64,000 nucleotides of DNA. It comes from Leeuwenhoekiella sp. MAR_2009_132 (lineage in GTDB: Bacteria > Bacteroidota > Bacteroidia > Flavobacteriales > Flavobacteriaceae). Positions 25,070-34,018 of this stretch are shown one piece after another. The DNA lies in contig NZ_JHZY01000002.1 in assembly GCF_000687915.1 (NCBI RefSeq), positions 806,001 through 870,000 on the forward strand, written 5' to 3'. The notes beneath the pieces are model-generated. The model worked only from the letters and a program-made list of their open reading frames with translations, was not told where the DNA came from and searched no databases. Position 1 is the stretch's first letter; each line of letters starts with the position of its first letter. Position numbers and translations under genes: made by a program.

Positions 25070-25541
25070 TTATTTAAACGATTTATAAGTATTCCAATTT
25101 TGGTCAGTTTTGTTATAAGTCGTTAGCTCATATTTCGGATATTTCTTTTTTAATTTTCCAATCTCACATTAAATTCCGCTAAATCTTTTGTGTAAATCAC
25201 AAATTCTCGAAATCCAGAAGTCGTAATAGTGATTGGAACAATTGAATTAAAGTCGGATTCTAAAAAGTCAAATATATCGTCTTCGAGATTATCCAATTCA
25301 GGTTCGTTTTCAATGTCAGGTAATCCGTCAGCATTTGGCGATAACATTTTGAAAGCAATTCCGCAATTCGTTGAATAATTTTTATTTCCAGCAATTTTGT
25401 CGCACGCAACGTTTTTCCGCACAAACATTGGTTTTCCATTATTTTCTCCAGTCGAAACACTCCAACTTTCGGGAATTTCAGTTATTAATTCCGATGAATT
25501 TGATTCGTTTTTTTTCTTAAATATATTGTCAAAAATCCCAT
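25070..25541 (-). pseudogene. Frameshifted DUF695-like gene, first cassette of the array
   Basis: A protein of about 155 aa can be pieced together from two shifts. ATG 25541 begins MG, then after one missing base the frame IFDNIFKKKNESNS runs through PESWSVSTGENNGKPMFVRK and ITTSGFREFVIYTKDLAEF to a TAA at 25152-25150. One base shift then restores LKKKYPKYELTTYNKTDQNW to the TAA at 25070. WSV...NGKP, the NADGLP segment and TTSGFREFVIY are DUF695 hallmarks. Both shifts fall in or beside short homopolymers, so sequencing error is possible. Confidence 0.65.
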
Positions 25542-25578
25542 AATTTTAATTTCTGTTCGGTTTTCTCAAATTAACGCC

Positions 25579-25611
25579 AACTGGTTATATCAAAACTAAA
25601 TATACGCTTTA
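25579..25611 (-). promoter_or_regulatory. attI-like junction between recombinase gene and first cassette
   Basis: The first cassette ends TTAACGCCAAC at 25571-25581, and its partner core GTTGGCGTTA is at site Y. Between this core and the recombinase stop (25612-25614) are only 30 bases (TGGTTATATCAAAACTAAAT...), which do not match the attC-like arms. An AAC-TG-GTT inverted pair sits at 25579-25586. By position this is where incoming cassettes would be joined. Assignment is inference. Confidence 0.55.
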
Positions 25612-26622
25612 TCAGTGTAAGTTGCGTGATAACAGTATATTTTCATTGCTTTTAGCAGTTTCAGATAATCGCTTAACTACAAGGTCAAGAGGGCTGGCAA
25701 TTGACTGTAAATCTTTTTTACCTACGTGTGTATATATCATTGTGGTTTCCGTTCTACTATGTCCCAGAAGTTCTTGTATATAACGTATGTCTACTCCGTT
25801 TTCTAGTAAATGAGTGGCGTAACTGTGTCTTAAAGTATGTGGCGTGACGTGTTTTGTTATTTTGGCCAGCTTGCAAGAACGCTTTAAAAATGCCCGAATG
25901 CTTTCTGGACTATATTTTTCGCCGTGTACTCCTTCTACAAAGTATCGTTTAGGAGTGTATGAGGTAAGATAATTATAAAGAAGGGGTTTAAAGCTTTCTG
26001 CCATCCCTACATACCGGTCTTTACGACCTTTTCCCTGGCGTATATGAAGTTGGTTTCGGTCTATGTCTAGATCACGCAATTCAAGATTTAAAAGCTCTCC
26101 TATACGTAAGCCACAGGAGTATATGAGTGCCAGAAGTGCGCGATGTTTAAGATTGCGTGTGGCTCTCAATAAATCAAGTATTTCTTGTGCACTTAAAACT
26201 TCAGGAAGCTTTTTTGACTTCTTAGGTTGTTGTAATGCTAAGTCTTCAATGCTTAGCTTTGGCGTAAAATGTATGAGGTGCTTAAATGCGCTTGTCATTT
26301 GACGGTGTGTACTTACAGAATAGTTATAGTTTTTTACACAGCTTCGTATATATAAACTTAGATCATCAAGCTGTGCATCTGCTAGTGATTTCTTAGATAA
26401 GTAAATGGCAAAGCCCAAAACAAAACTATAATACGTACGTAATGTACTTTCACTAAAACGCTTCCCTCTCAAATACGTCACATATTTTTTAAGAATAGGA
26501 ATATTTATAGGTTCTACATGATCTTTACTTAAATTCTGGCGTTTCGTTTTTACAATATCTTTTGGTATAGGCTTCGATATATTAAATGCGGAATAGTCTA
26601 CAAAAAAGTCAAAGTCACGCAA
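25612..26622 (-). CDS. Tyrosine recombinase of the cassette array (possibly 5'-truncated)
   Basis: 336 aa from TTG 26622. Core-binding SAM-like domain at about residues 38-122, then the catalytic domain with all active-site residues: R173 (SCGLRIGEL), K in GKGRKDR (198-201), H262/R265 (PHTLRHSYATH), H288 (LLGHS) and Y297 (TTMIYTHV). IYTHV...SPLD near the end is shared with IntI and XerC/D-type enzymes. Between the K and HxxR motifs I see no room for the roughly 20-residue insertion that defines IntI, so it is XerC/D-like. The same frame runs 61 codons further upstream to ATG 26805 but is broken by TGA at codon 6, so the true start or activity is uncertain. It is co-oriented with the cassettes. 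Confidence 0.88.
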   Translation of the reverse strand: MRDFDFFVDYSAFNISKPIPKDIVKTKRQNLSKDHVEPINIPILKKYVTYLRGKRFSESTLRTYYSFVLGFAIYLSKKSLADAQLDDLSLYIRSCVKNYNYSVSTHRQMTSAFKHLIHFTPKLSIEDLALQQPKKSKKLPEVLSAQEILDLLRATRNLKHRALLALIYSCGLRIGELLNLELRDLDIDRNQLHIRQGKGRKDRYVGMAESFKPLLYNYLTSYTPKRYFVEGVHGEKYSPESIRAFLKRSCKLAKITKHVTPHTLRHSYATHLLENGVDIRYIQELLGHSRTETTMIYTHVGKKDLQSIASPLDLVVKRLSETAKSNENILLSRNLH

Positions 26623-26805
26623 ATTTTTATATAAGGTATGTAAAGAGGTAAAACGCTCAAATATGTAAAAACAACTGTGAGTTTTACTATAGCTAACGTG
26701 GACTATACGTTTTATCTTACTGCGATTAATATAGTTGTTTTCAAATTGAAGACTATATGCGGCTTCGTTTCTATGTATAAGAGGTTCTCAAACTACAGTA
26801 TTCAT
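26623..26805 (-). pseudogene. N-terminal extension of the recombinase, interrupted by TGA at codon 6
   Basis: ATG 26805 starts MNTVV, TGA is at 26790-26788, then the frame continues EPLIHRNEAAYSLQF and on without stop into the recombinase. No ATG, GTG or TTG occurs between the TGA and TTG 26622. The stretch resembles the extra N-terminal domain (PLIHRGE...-like) of Bacteroidota integrases of about 380-400 aa. This suggests a nonsense mutation in a full-length gene of 397 codons. Confidence 0.6.
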
Positions 26806-26810
26806 AAAAA

Positions 26811-26836
26811 ATGGCTTTACAGGTATGTAAAGCCAT
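26811..26836 (-). terminator. Terminator of the M14 peptidase gene
   Basis: Perfect 11-bp stem ATGGCTTTACA / TGTAAAGCCAT with a 4-base loop, followed on the minus strand by TTTTTT that runs into the ATG at 26805 of the recombinase frame. Confidence 0.85.
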
Positions 26837-26880
26837 TAAATTAATGAAATTGAATTATATACGTGTTTTTTTAACTAATA

Positions 26881-29403
26881 CTACATAGCCTTACTGAAAA
26901 ATAACGCGTTCATCATCAGTTTATTAGTACCGTACCAGAAGGCTCTAAAGTTGGTATTATCTGTAAAGATGAGAACATCACCACGACCTGCAGACTGGTA
27001 TACAAATGGGCGGGATTCTTTAAGAGCATCTAGATTTATAGAACTTATATAGCCACTTACCAATGGGTCATCAGTATATTGTATTGGGTTTTTGTAACTG
27101 GTTTCATCAGCTTCAATAAATAGTGTGGTATCTCTAAATAGATTAATATAATCAGACTCATAACCAAAGGCAATAGGGTGAGAGCGATCTAACTTAGCTT
27201 TAAAAATAGCACCACCTATTACCTGCGCACCGTTAAAATCGCTACGCTGTTCAAAAGATATACCCTCAGCAGGATTTTCGGTTTCTTTAGTGCTAAAATC
27301 AATAAGTCCTTGTCTTTTAATCCATTTTGCTGAATTTTTAAAACCGACTAATGTACCACCATTGCGAACCCAGGTTGATATTTTTTCAGATTCTTCATCG
27401 CTTATAGTTGACCCCCACGAGCTGGGCATAATGAGGGTTGTATAGCTGCTCAAATCTGTGCTGCCTAAATTACGGGTGTCTATCTTTGTTACTGAGATAG
27501 CGAAGCGGGTATCTAATACGTGCCAGATTTCACCGGCATCAAGTGAACTTATTCCTTCGCCTACCAGCAAAGCAATCTTTAAAGGTTTTAACGCTTCAAA
27601 CTGGCGGCTTCCTAAGTCTATTCCCTGAGTTGAACCGGTCTTTACAGGATCTATATGTAAATGAGATGCTTTAGCAATTCCATCTAAAAAAGCATTCAAC
27701 TCTTCATTTGTCAACTCTTGATTTTGTACCGGTATTAAAATGGTACCATAGTCATAGCGTTTACTGTTTAAAGTAAATGGTTGCATTGCCACTTTTGCGC
27801 GTATTCCTTTATTTAAAATACTATTAAGTGCCTTAGGTGCATAATAATTTGACCAGGGTAATAAATAGGCATAGTCACTGGTTGCTAGTGTAAGAGCAGC
27901 TTCAAATTGTACCGAATCTATTTTAGAGCCGGCAAGTGCTGCCGGCGCGGTCTCACTAAAATCAAGATTAAAAGCAAGGGGTAAACTCCACGCAGAAATA
28001 TCATAAAACAAGCTGTCTTCAAAAGTGGTGCGCTTTTCAAACATCGCATTCAACAAGCGGCTGTGTTTTTGATTTTTAGGAACTACATAGCTGGTTTCGG
28101 TAGTAAAAGAAAGTTCTTTAGCAGTGTAATTTTCTTTTGCCTTATATATGGCAATGTGATGACGTTCTAATAATTGTGCGAGAAGTGTTGCGCGTGCAGG
28201 ATCTGTTTTACTGCCAAATATATAGGCATCTCCTGCTACTTCAGCTCTAGACTTAGCATAAAAATCGCGTTGATAATCTAGCAGTTTTGTACGCATTGCC
28301 TGTGCTGCCTCTAGCGTAGATAAGAATGCTGTAAACTGGTTACGTACTGTAAACGGAAACGTTAATATTCCATTTTCAGTTTCCTGTAAATGACCCCGAG
28401 AACTGGCCTGTTCAAATAAAATACCTATGCTTCCATTTATATCTGGGAAGGTAGAACCTTTTCCGTAGTAAAAGTCGTCATAGTCTTCTTCAGTATAATA
28501 AAGCGATCCTATTTTATCAAAAGCTTTAGCGTGGTAGGTTCCTATTTCTGCAGTTAATTCCTGATTCAATTTTGGGGTTAGCGGGTGTGTTCTACTGGGT
28601 ATTCCCGGTTGAAAGAAAAATGAAGAATTGCTGCCCATCTCGTGATGATCTGTTAAGATATTAGGATGCCAGTCGTGAAAGGTTTGAATACGGGCCTGAG
28701 ATTCGGGCAATTGTGCCGGTAACCAGTCGCGGTTAAGGTCAAACCAGTAATGATTAGAACGCGCGCCAGGCCATACTTCGTCATATTCTCGGTCTTGAGG
28801 GTCTGCGGTAAGCGTTACATTTTTATTAGTGTTTGCCCAGTAAGAGAAGCGCTGCAACCCATCAGGATTAAAAGAAGGATCAAATAAAATAACGGTATTT
28901 TTTAAAAGCGCATCTATTTTAGGGCCTTGTGCAGCCGCTAAATAGTAAACAGCAAGTAATCCCGCATTAGAACCACTGGCCTCGTTACCATGTATGCTCA
29001 TACCTTGATAAGTCACTATGGGCATCTTCTCAGTATCTAAATTTTTTGCATCAGCTTCTGTAAGCGCAAGATGTTGTTGTTTTATGCTTTCTATATTGGC
29101 GTGATTTTCTGGCGAAGTGATGGTCAAAAGTAGTAGCGGTCTGCCTTCAAAAGTGACACCGCGACGCGCTAATGTGATGCGGGGAGAGGCAGCTGCCATT
29201 TTCTCCATATAATTTACAAGTAAGTCGTGACTCACGTGCCAGGTACCCGGTACATAACCTAAGATATCCTGAGGTTTAGGTATCGCTGCATCGTAAGTAA
29301 CATCATTAGGAAGGTAATAGTCGAGCGTAGGCGAAGTTACCTGAGCACTGCAAAAAGGGAAAATAACTAAAAGGAGCACTAATCTGAGTACATATTGCTG
29401 CAT
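26881..29403 (-). CDS. Secreted M14-family zinc carboxypeptidase
   Basis: 840 aa with signal peptide MQQYVLRLVLLLVIFPFCSA. The zinc-binding HxxE is H138-G-N-E141 (SIHGNEASGSN) and the third ligand is probably in ILTDHHEMG at about 250. FNPDGLQRFSYWANTNKN is the family substrate-site segment. Residues 600-840 form an extra glutamine-amidotransferase-like domain (LKIALLVGEGISSLDAGEI, LIMPSSWGSTISDEE) typical of the long Bacteroidota members. Likely periplasmic or outer-membrane peptide hydrolysis. Single gene ending in a strong terminator. Confidence 0.88.
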   Translation of the reverse strand: MQQYVLRLVLLLVIFPFCSAQVTSPTLDYYLPNDVTYDAAIPKPQDILGYVPGTWHVSHDLLVNYMEKMAAASPRITLARRGVTFEGRPLLLLTITSPENHANIESIKQQHLALTEADAKNLDTEKMPIVTYQGMSIHGNEASGSNAGLLAVYYLAAAQGPKIDALLKNTVILFDPSFNPDGLQRFSYWANTNKNVTLTADPQDREYDEVWPGARSNHYWFDLNRDWLPAQLPESQARIQTFHDWHPNILTDHHEMGSNSSFFFQPGIPSRTHPLTPKLNQELTAEIGTYHAKAFDKIGSLYYTEEDYDDFYYGKGSTFPDINGSIGILFEQASSRGHLQETENGILTFPFTVRNQFTAFLSTLEAAQAMRTKLLDYQRDFYAKSRAEVAGDAYIFGSKTDPARATLLAQLLERHHIAIYKAKENYTAKELSFTTETSYVVPKNQKHSRLLNAMFEKRTTFEDSLFYDISAWSLPLAFNLDFSETAPAALAGSKIDSVQFEAALTLATSDYAYLLPWSNYYAPKALNSILNKGIRAKVAMQPFTLNSKRYDYGTILIPVQNQELTNEELNAFLDGIAKASHLHIDPVKTGSTQGIDLGSRQFEALKPLKIALLVGEGISSLDAGEIWHVLDTRFAISVTKIDTRNLGSTDLSSYTTLIMPSSWGSTISDEESEKISTWVRNGGTLVGFKNSAKWIKRQGLIDFSTKETENPAEGISFEQRSDFNGAQVIGGAIFKAKLDRSHPIAFGYESDYINLFRDTTLFIEADETSYKNPIQYTDDPLVSGYISSINLDALKESRPFVYQSAGRGDVLIFTDNTNFRAFWYGTNKLMMNALFFSKAM

Positions 29404-29632
29404 AAAGAGAGAGTTTTTTAATATCGCTTCCGCGGAAAATTTTAAGATTAAACGTCGTGTTTAAATATATTAATTAAAATACAATTACATCGTGAGTAGC
29501 TTTAAATGCTTGGGTTTAAATGGAGTTGTTAGGAATAAAATCTAAATTGTAATAACGGAAGCATTGATTTTAATTTAATAAATGAGCATATATAAGTTAT
29601 TGGGATTAAAGAATTAGTTCAGGGTATGACAT
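29404..29632. other. Intergenic region without recognised features
   Basis: 229 bp, AT rich, between the M14 gene start and the DUF3276 terminator. It should contain the peptidase promoter; TAnnTTTG was not found with confidence. Confidence 0.5.
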
Positions 29633-29660
29633 AAAAAAAGCCGCAAATAATGCGGCTTTA
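29633..29660 (-). terminator. Terminator after DUF3276 gene
   Basis: Stem AAAGCCGCA / TGCGGCTTT with loop AATAA and T-run on the minus strand. Confidence 0.85.
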
Positions 29661-29684
29661 AACTGTTTTAGATTAGGCTATGCT

Positions 29685-30059
29685 TTAAATATCATCAAAA
29701 CTTACATCTGTAAAAGCTTTGGCTGACTGTGCTTCTACAAGAATTTCTAAATCTTCATCTTTAGTGTAATCGCTTTGGTGACGCTCACTTATTACTTCTT
29801 CTCCTTTTTCATTAAGAATGTAACCGGTCATCTCATTTAAAATTTCTGAAAACCCTTCAAAATCTTCTTTATATAAATAGATTTTGTGTTTTTTGTAGTG
29901 AAAAGAGCCATCGTCATTTGTAAACTTTTTACTTTCGGTAATGGTCAGGTAATAATCTCCTGCACGTGTAGATCGCACGTCAAAAAAGTACGTGCGTCTT
30001 CCTGCTCTTAATACTTTCGAGAATATCTCATCATTCCCCTTCATTTCATTATTGCTCAT
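29685..30059 (-). CDS. DUF3276 Pur-alpha-like nucleic-acid-binding protein
   Basis: 124 aa. AGRRTYFFDVRSTRAGDYYLTITESKKF and YKKHKIYLYKEDFEGF are the PUR repeat of Bacteroidota and spirochaete Pur-alpha proteins, which bind single-stranded nucleic acid. Length is normal for the family. Stands alone with its own terminator. Confidence 0.92.
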   Translation of the reverse strand: MSNNEMKGNDEIFSKVLRAGRRTYFFDVRSTRAGDYYLTITESKKFTNDDGSFHYKKHKIYLYKEDFEGFSEILNEMTGYILNEKGEEVISERHQSDYTKDEDLEILVEAQSAKAFTDVSFDDI

Positions 30060-30127
30060 AATCTTGGTTTAATTGATACGCTTTATGCACTCAAAAATGG
30101 AAAAAAATTAAATGGTGTACAAAATTT

Positions 30128-31885
30128 TTATTCCATTTCTTTTTCGTCAAGTTGTTTTCGGTAAAGTTCTTGATAATATCCCGGTTGTTTTACAAGGTCA
30201 TTATGAGTCCCTCGCTGTATAATTTCACCTTCTTCAAGAATAATTATTTTGTCTGCATTTTTTGCAGAAGAGATTCTGTGGCTTACTAAAATAGTGGTCT
30301 TTTGAGAAGAGATGCGTTTTAGGTTTGCTAAAATTTCTTCTTCGGTTTCTGTATCTACAGCAGATAAACTATCATCAAATAGCAATATCTGTGGATCTTT
30401 TATAATCGCTCGGGCAATAGATACACGTTGTTTTTGACCACCACTTAAGGTAATTCCACGTTCGCCTAAAATAGTATCATAGCCTTTAGAAAATTCGACA
30501 ATGTTTTTATCTACCACGGCATTTTTTGCGGCTTCAACTACCTCGGCATCGGTCGCTTTACTGTTACCAAATTTTATATTTTCTTTGATACTATCACTAA
30601 ATAAAAAGGCTTCCTGCGGCACATAGCCTATACTGGTGCGCAGGTCTTTTAGATTAAATGATTCTATAGGTTTTTGATCTATTAGAATTACACCGCCATT
30701 AGTATCGTATAAGCGGGCTATAAGCTCAAGAATGGTAGATTTACCAGAGCCTGTTTTACCTATTATTGCAAGTGTTTCACCTTCTTCTACTTCAAAAGAT
30801 ACATTTTTTAAAGCCGTAATATTAGTATCATCATAAGTGAACGTTACATTATCAAATGTAATTCTTCCGGTAACGGGGGTATGTTCTTTTGTATTATTTA
30901 CAATTTCAGGTTGCTCTTTTAAAAACTCGTTAATTCGTTTTTGAGAAGCTTCCGCTTGTTGCACCAGAGAAGTGATCCACCCTACAGATGCCACAGGCCA
31001 GGTTAGCATATTTACGTAGATTAAAAACTCTACAATTACGCCCAGATCAGGTATTGTTCCGTCTATATATTGTTTGCCACCTATATAAAGCACCAGTAAA
31101 TTACTTGCGCCGATAAGGGCAATCATTAGCGGGAAGAAAAACGCCTGTACTTTTACGAGATCCAGGTTTTTCTGTTTGCTGGTTTCAGATAACTCTGTAA
31201 AATTTTCAAAAGTTTGAGATTCGAGTCCGTAGGCTTTAATTACACCTATTCCACTAAAAGATTCCTGAGTAAACGTGCTCAAATGGGATAAATATTGCTG
31301 AACCACAGTACTGCGTGCGTGAATTAATTTACTCAATTGATAAATTGCCACAGATAATATAGGTAACGGTATAATTACATAAAGCGTTAGGGTAGGAGCG
31401 GTATAGTACATATAGGGGATTACCGTCGCAAATAAAATTACGGTGGTAACACCGTACATAATCGCGGGGCCTAAATACATACGTACTTTGCTCACATCCT
31501 CACTTATACGGTTCATAAGATCCCCGGTTCGGTTTTTCTTATAAAAATTTAAAGATAAATTCTGGTATTGGTTATACACCTCATTTTTTAAATCGGCTTC
31601 CATGTATCTGGAAACCACAATAAACATCTGTCGCATTAAAAAAGTAAAAAATGCAGAAAGTAATGCAGCTCCAAGCAACATCAGCAAAGTCATCATTAAT
31701 TGATGTTTTAATTCGCTGATTTGGCCTCCGTTAGTCATATAATTTTCGACATATTTTACCATATCGCCAGAAAATTTAGGCGTAAGTATGGCAAAAATGC
31801 GGGCTATAACAACAATGAAAAAGCCTAATATGAGCTTCCATTTATATTTATTAAAATATTTATTAAGGTGTTGCAGTTCTTTCAT
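30128..31885 (-). CDS. ABC transporter, fused membrane and ATP-binding domains
   Basis: 585 aa. Six membrane helices in residues 15-300 (ABC type I exporter fold), then the nucleotide-binding domain: Walker A IGKTGSGKSTIL (about 378), signature LSGGQKQRVSIARA (about 482), Walker B ILLFDDSLSAVDTE, H-loop VSHRISSA. Resembles MdlB/MsbA-like multidrug or lipid exporters that act as dimers; substrate not determined. Divergent from nusB. Confidence 0.9.
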   Translation of the reverse strand: MKELQHLNKYFNKYKWKLILGFFIVVIARIFAILTPKFSGDMVKYVENYMTNGGQISELKHQLMMTLLMLLGAALLSAFFTFLMRQMFIVVSRYMEADLKNEVYNQYQNLSLNFYKKNRTGDLMNRISEDVSKVRMYLGPAIMYGVTTVILFATVIPYMYYTAPTLTLYVIIPLPILSVAIYQLSKLIHARSTVVQQYLSHLSTFTQESFSGIGVIKAYGLESQTFENFTELSETSKQKNLDLVKVQAFFFPLMIALIGASNLLVLYIGGKQYIDGTIPDLGVIVEFLIYVNMLTWPVASVGWITSLVQQAEASQKRINEFLKEQPEIVNNTKEHTPVTGRITFDNVTFTYDDTNITALKNVSFEVEEGETLAIIGKTGSGKSTILELIARLYDTNGGVILIDQKPIESFNLKDLRTSIGYVPQEAFLFSDSIKENIKFGNSKATDAEVVEAAKNAVVDKNIVEFSKGYDTILGERGITLSGGQKQRVSIARAIIKDPQILLFDDSLSAVDTETEEEILANLKRISSQKTTILVSHRISSAKNADKIIILEEGEIIQRGTHNDLVKQPGYYQELYRKQLDEKEME

Positions 31886-32017
31886 AGCGTATTTTAATCT
31901 GCTGCGTACAATCTATTTTTTAATGTTAAAAATAAGGTGCAATCAACAGCGGCGCAAAGATAAACGATTAGACTGTATTTGAGGGCTTGAGTTTTTTGAG
32001 ATAAAAAACAAAATACC

Positions 32018-32050
32018 TTGCTAAGAACTCTTAGATATCATGTATTTTTG
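32018..32050 (+). promoter_or_regulatory. Promoter of nusB operon
   Basis: TTG at 32018-32020 and TATTTTTG at 32043-32050 match the Bacteroidota -33/-7 consensus (TTG, TAnnTTTG) with 22-base spacing. Confidence 0.6.
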
Positions 32051-32131
32051 CAGCGTTTTTGAAGAGAACCATCCTATTGATGCTCATCTTCAAAAAATTG
32101 ATATATCAAACATCAAAAGTTCTTTAAAGCT

Positions 32132-33079
32132 ATGCTCAATAGACGGCACATTCGCATAAAGGTAATGCAAGCGCTTTACGCCTTAAGTCAATCTGAAAAC
32201 CAAGATTTGATTAAAGAAGAAAAATTTATGAATGCGAGTACGGCACAGATGTACGACTTGTATCTTGTAATGGTAGATTTACTGGTAGAAATTCACGCTC
32301 ACGCGAAAGATTTTTTAGAGAAATCTCAACAAAAAATGTTAGCGACAGAGTCTGACAAAAATCCCAATCTAAAGTTTGTAAACAATAAGGTACTCGTAAG
32401 CCTTGCCGAAAATGAACTTCTTCAAAAAGAACTTAAAAAAGCAAAACTTAACAACTGGCGTTTAGATAGCGAGTATGTAGTTCTTATTTATGAGAGTCTT
32501 ATAGAAAGTGAGTTCTTTGAAGAATATATGCTGAAGCCTGAAACCGACTTTAAAGAAGATCGGGATTTCGTTATTCAATTTTTTACAGAACTGGTAGCGC
32601 CTAACGATAAGTTATACGAGTATCTTGAAGATTACAGAATCACATGGATAGATGATTTACCAGTGGTAAATACGACGATCATTAAGCGACTTTCAAAATT
32701 AAAACCAAACTCTCCCGAATCTACTATCTTACCTAAATTGTATAAAGATGAAGAAGATCGCCAGTACGCAAAAGATTTGTTGCTGCGTACCTCTCGTAAT
32801 GATGCGGAGTTTGAAGCAGAGATTTTAGGAAATACCCCAAACTGGGATCAGGATCGTATCGCAACACTGGATAAGATTTTAATAAAAATGGCATTGTGTG
32901 AATTTTTAAAATTTGCCTCAATACCGGTAAAGGTTACAATTAATGAATATTTAGAGCTTTCTAAAGAATATTCAACCCCTAAGAGTAGTATATTTATTAA
33001 CGGTGTTTTAGATCGTCTTGTAAAAAAATACAAATTAGAAGGAAGGCTTAACAAAGCTGGCCGCGGGCTAATTGAGTAA
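32132..33079 (+). CDS. nusB: Transcription antitermination factor NusB, long Bacteroidota form
   Basis: 315 aa instead of the usual 140. MLNRRHIRIKVMQALYALSQ begins the family N-terminus, a lineage-specific helical insert follows at about residues 30-200, and the C-terminal NusB fold includes DKILIKMALCEFL, VKVTINEYLELSKEYSTPKS and FINGVLDRL. Binds boxA RNA with S10 in rRNA antitermination. Followed by DUF1573 and YajC genes, a conserved Flavobacteriia order. Confidence 0.93.
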   Translation: MLNRRHIRIKVMQALYALSQSENQDLIKEEKFMNASTAQMYDLYLVMVDLLVEIHAHAKDFLEKSQQKMLATESDKNPNLKFVNNKVLVSLAENELLQKELKKAKLNNWRLDSEYVVLIYESLIESEFFEEYMLKPETDFKEDRDFVIQFFTELVAPNDKLYEYLEDYRITWIDDLPVVNTTIIKRLSKLKPNSPESTILPKLYKDEEDRQYAKDLLLRTSRNDAEFEAEILGNTPNWDQDRIATLDKILIKMALCEFLKFASIPVKVTINEYLELSKEYSTPKSSIFINGVLDRLVKKYKLEGRLNKAGRGLIE

Positions 33080-33099
33080 TAAATAAAATCGTATTTTTG
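33072..33099 (+). promoter_or_regulatory. Promoter-like sequence before DUF1573 gene
   Basis: TTG at 33072-33074 and TATTTTTG at 33092-33099. Spacing of 17 is slightly short. Could raise transcription of the DUF1573-yajC pair beyond nusB read-through. Confidence 0.5.
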
Positions 33100-33125
33100 A
33101 GACCCTTTTAAAAAATGATATCAAT

Positions 33126-33590
33126 ATGAAAAAAGTATTTCTGGCAGCTGGTTTAATAGCTGCATTAGCATTTACAGGTTGTAAAGACAACGCATCTGAA
33201 AAAGTTAAAGGCGAAAACGTAGAAATGGCAGCTAATCGTGATGCTAATGCTACTGCATTTCCTAAAATGGAATTTGAAGAGAGTGAGTATGATTTTGGTA
33301 ATATAGAACGTGGTACGGGTGTAGAACATGTTTTTAAATTTAAAAACACAGGTGATGCACCTTTGGTAATAGTTGACGCTACAAGTACTTGTGGGTGTAC
33401 TGTTCCTAGTTTTCCTGAAGAGCCTATCGCTCCCGGTGAAACAGGAGAACTTCTAGTTAAGTATAATGGAAGTGGTATGAACGCAGTAACTAAAATTGTA
33501 ACTGTAAAATCTAATACTCAAAAAGGAACTGAAACTGTAAAAATTACCGCATTTGTTAAGTCTGAACAAGGACCTACAAACAACGGATAA
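33126..33590 (+). CDS. DUF1573 lipoprotein
   Basis: 154 aa. Lipoprotein signal MKKVFLAAGLIAALAFTGCK (Cys 19). The DUF1573 immunoglobulin-like domain has YDFGNIERGTGVEHVFKFKN and TSTCGCTVPSFPEEPI with the CGC motif. Envelope protein of unknown role, commonly between nusB and yajC. Confidence 0.92.
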   Translation: MKKVFLAAGLIAALAFTGCKDNASEKVKGENVEMAANRDANATAFPKMEFEESEYDFGNIERGTGVEHVFKFKNTGDAPLVIVDATSTCGCTVPSFPEEPIAPGETGELLVKYNGSGMNAVTKIVTVKSNTQKGTETVKITAFVKSEQGPTNNG

Positions 33591-33600
33591 GCACCACTAA

Positions 33601-33900
33601 ATGGAACAAATAACAAGTTTTTTACCTATACTCCTTATGATTGCCGTCGTGTATCTTTTTATGATACGCCCGCAAATGAAACGTCAAAAAGATGAAAAGA
33701 AATTTGGCGAAGCATTAAAAAGGGGAGACCGGGTAATTACAAAAAGTGGTCTTCACGGAAAGATATTAGAACTTAATGAAAGTACAGTAGTACTGGAGAG
33801 CGGAGCCGGCAAAATGATTTTTGAACGTTCTGCACTCTCATTAGAATTAACTAAAAAACTTAATGAGCCTGCTAAACCTGCGGTTGTTAAGAAAAAGTAA
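33601..33900 (+). CDS. yajC: Preprotein translocase subunit YajC
   Basis: 99 aa. One N-terminal membrane helix (FLPILLMIAVVYLFMIRPQ) and the family MIRPQMKRQKDEKKF, GDRVITKSGLHGKI. Ancillary SecDF-YajC component of the inner membrane. Confidence 0.95.
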   Translation: MEQITSFLPILLMIAVVYLFMIRPQMKRQKDEKKFGEALKRGDRVITKSGLHGKILELNESTVVLESGAGKMIFERSALSLELTKKLNEPAKPAVVKKK

Positions 33901-33920
33901 TTTTACAAACTTCTTTATAA

Positions 33921-33954
33921 AAAAAATCCCGATGCATTTGCATCGGGATTTTTT
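33921..33954. terminator. Bidirectional terminator
   Basis: AAATCCCGATGC / GCATCGGGATTT with A- and T-runs on both sides; serves yajC and possibly the ferritin-like gene opposite. Confidence 0.9.
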
Positions 33955-34018
33955 GTTTTATTCAGATTAACAATGACCCTAAATACTTAAAATTTAGAAC
34001 CATTAATTATTTTCGATA

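Larger units (their letters stand above)
6261..25611 (-). mobile_element. Integron-like gene-cassette array (25 attC-like sites)
   Basis: Twenty-five attC-like sites alternate with gene segments of about 230-930 bp. All cassette genes are on the minus strand, co-oriented with the recombinase at the right end. Genes start a median of about 20 bases after the junction, and some stops lie inside the next site. Each gene segment is bounded by GTT plus 7 segment-specific bases at one end and the reverse complement at the other, as in integron cassettes excised as circles. Site similarity across the array is like that of chromosomal (super)integrons. The IS110 element (6781-8011) is a later insertion. 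Array and boundaries are read directly from the sequence; movement by the adjacent recombinase is inference. Confidence 0.88.

Noticed and set aside
25612..26622. Canonical IntI integrase
   Set aside because: Catalytic motifs fit, but the region between the K and HxxR motifs appears too short for the IntI-specific insertion.
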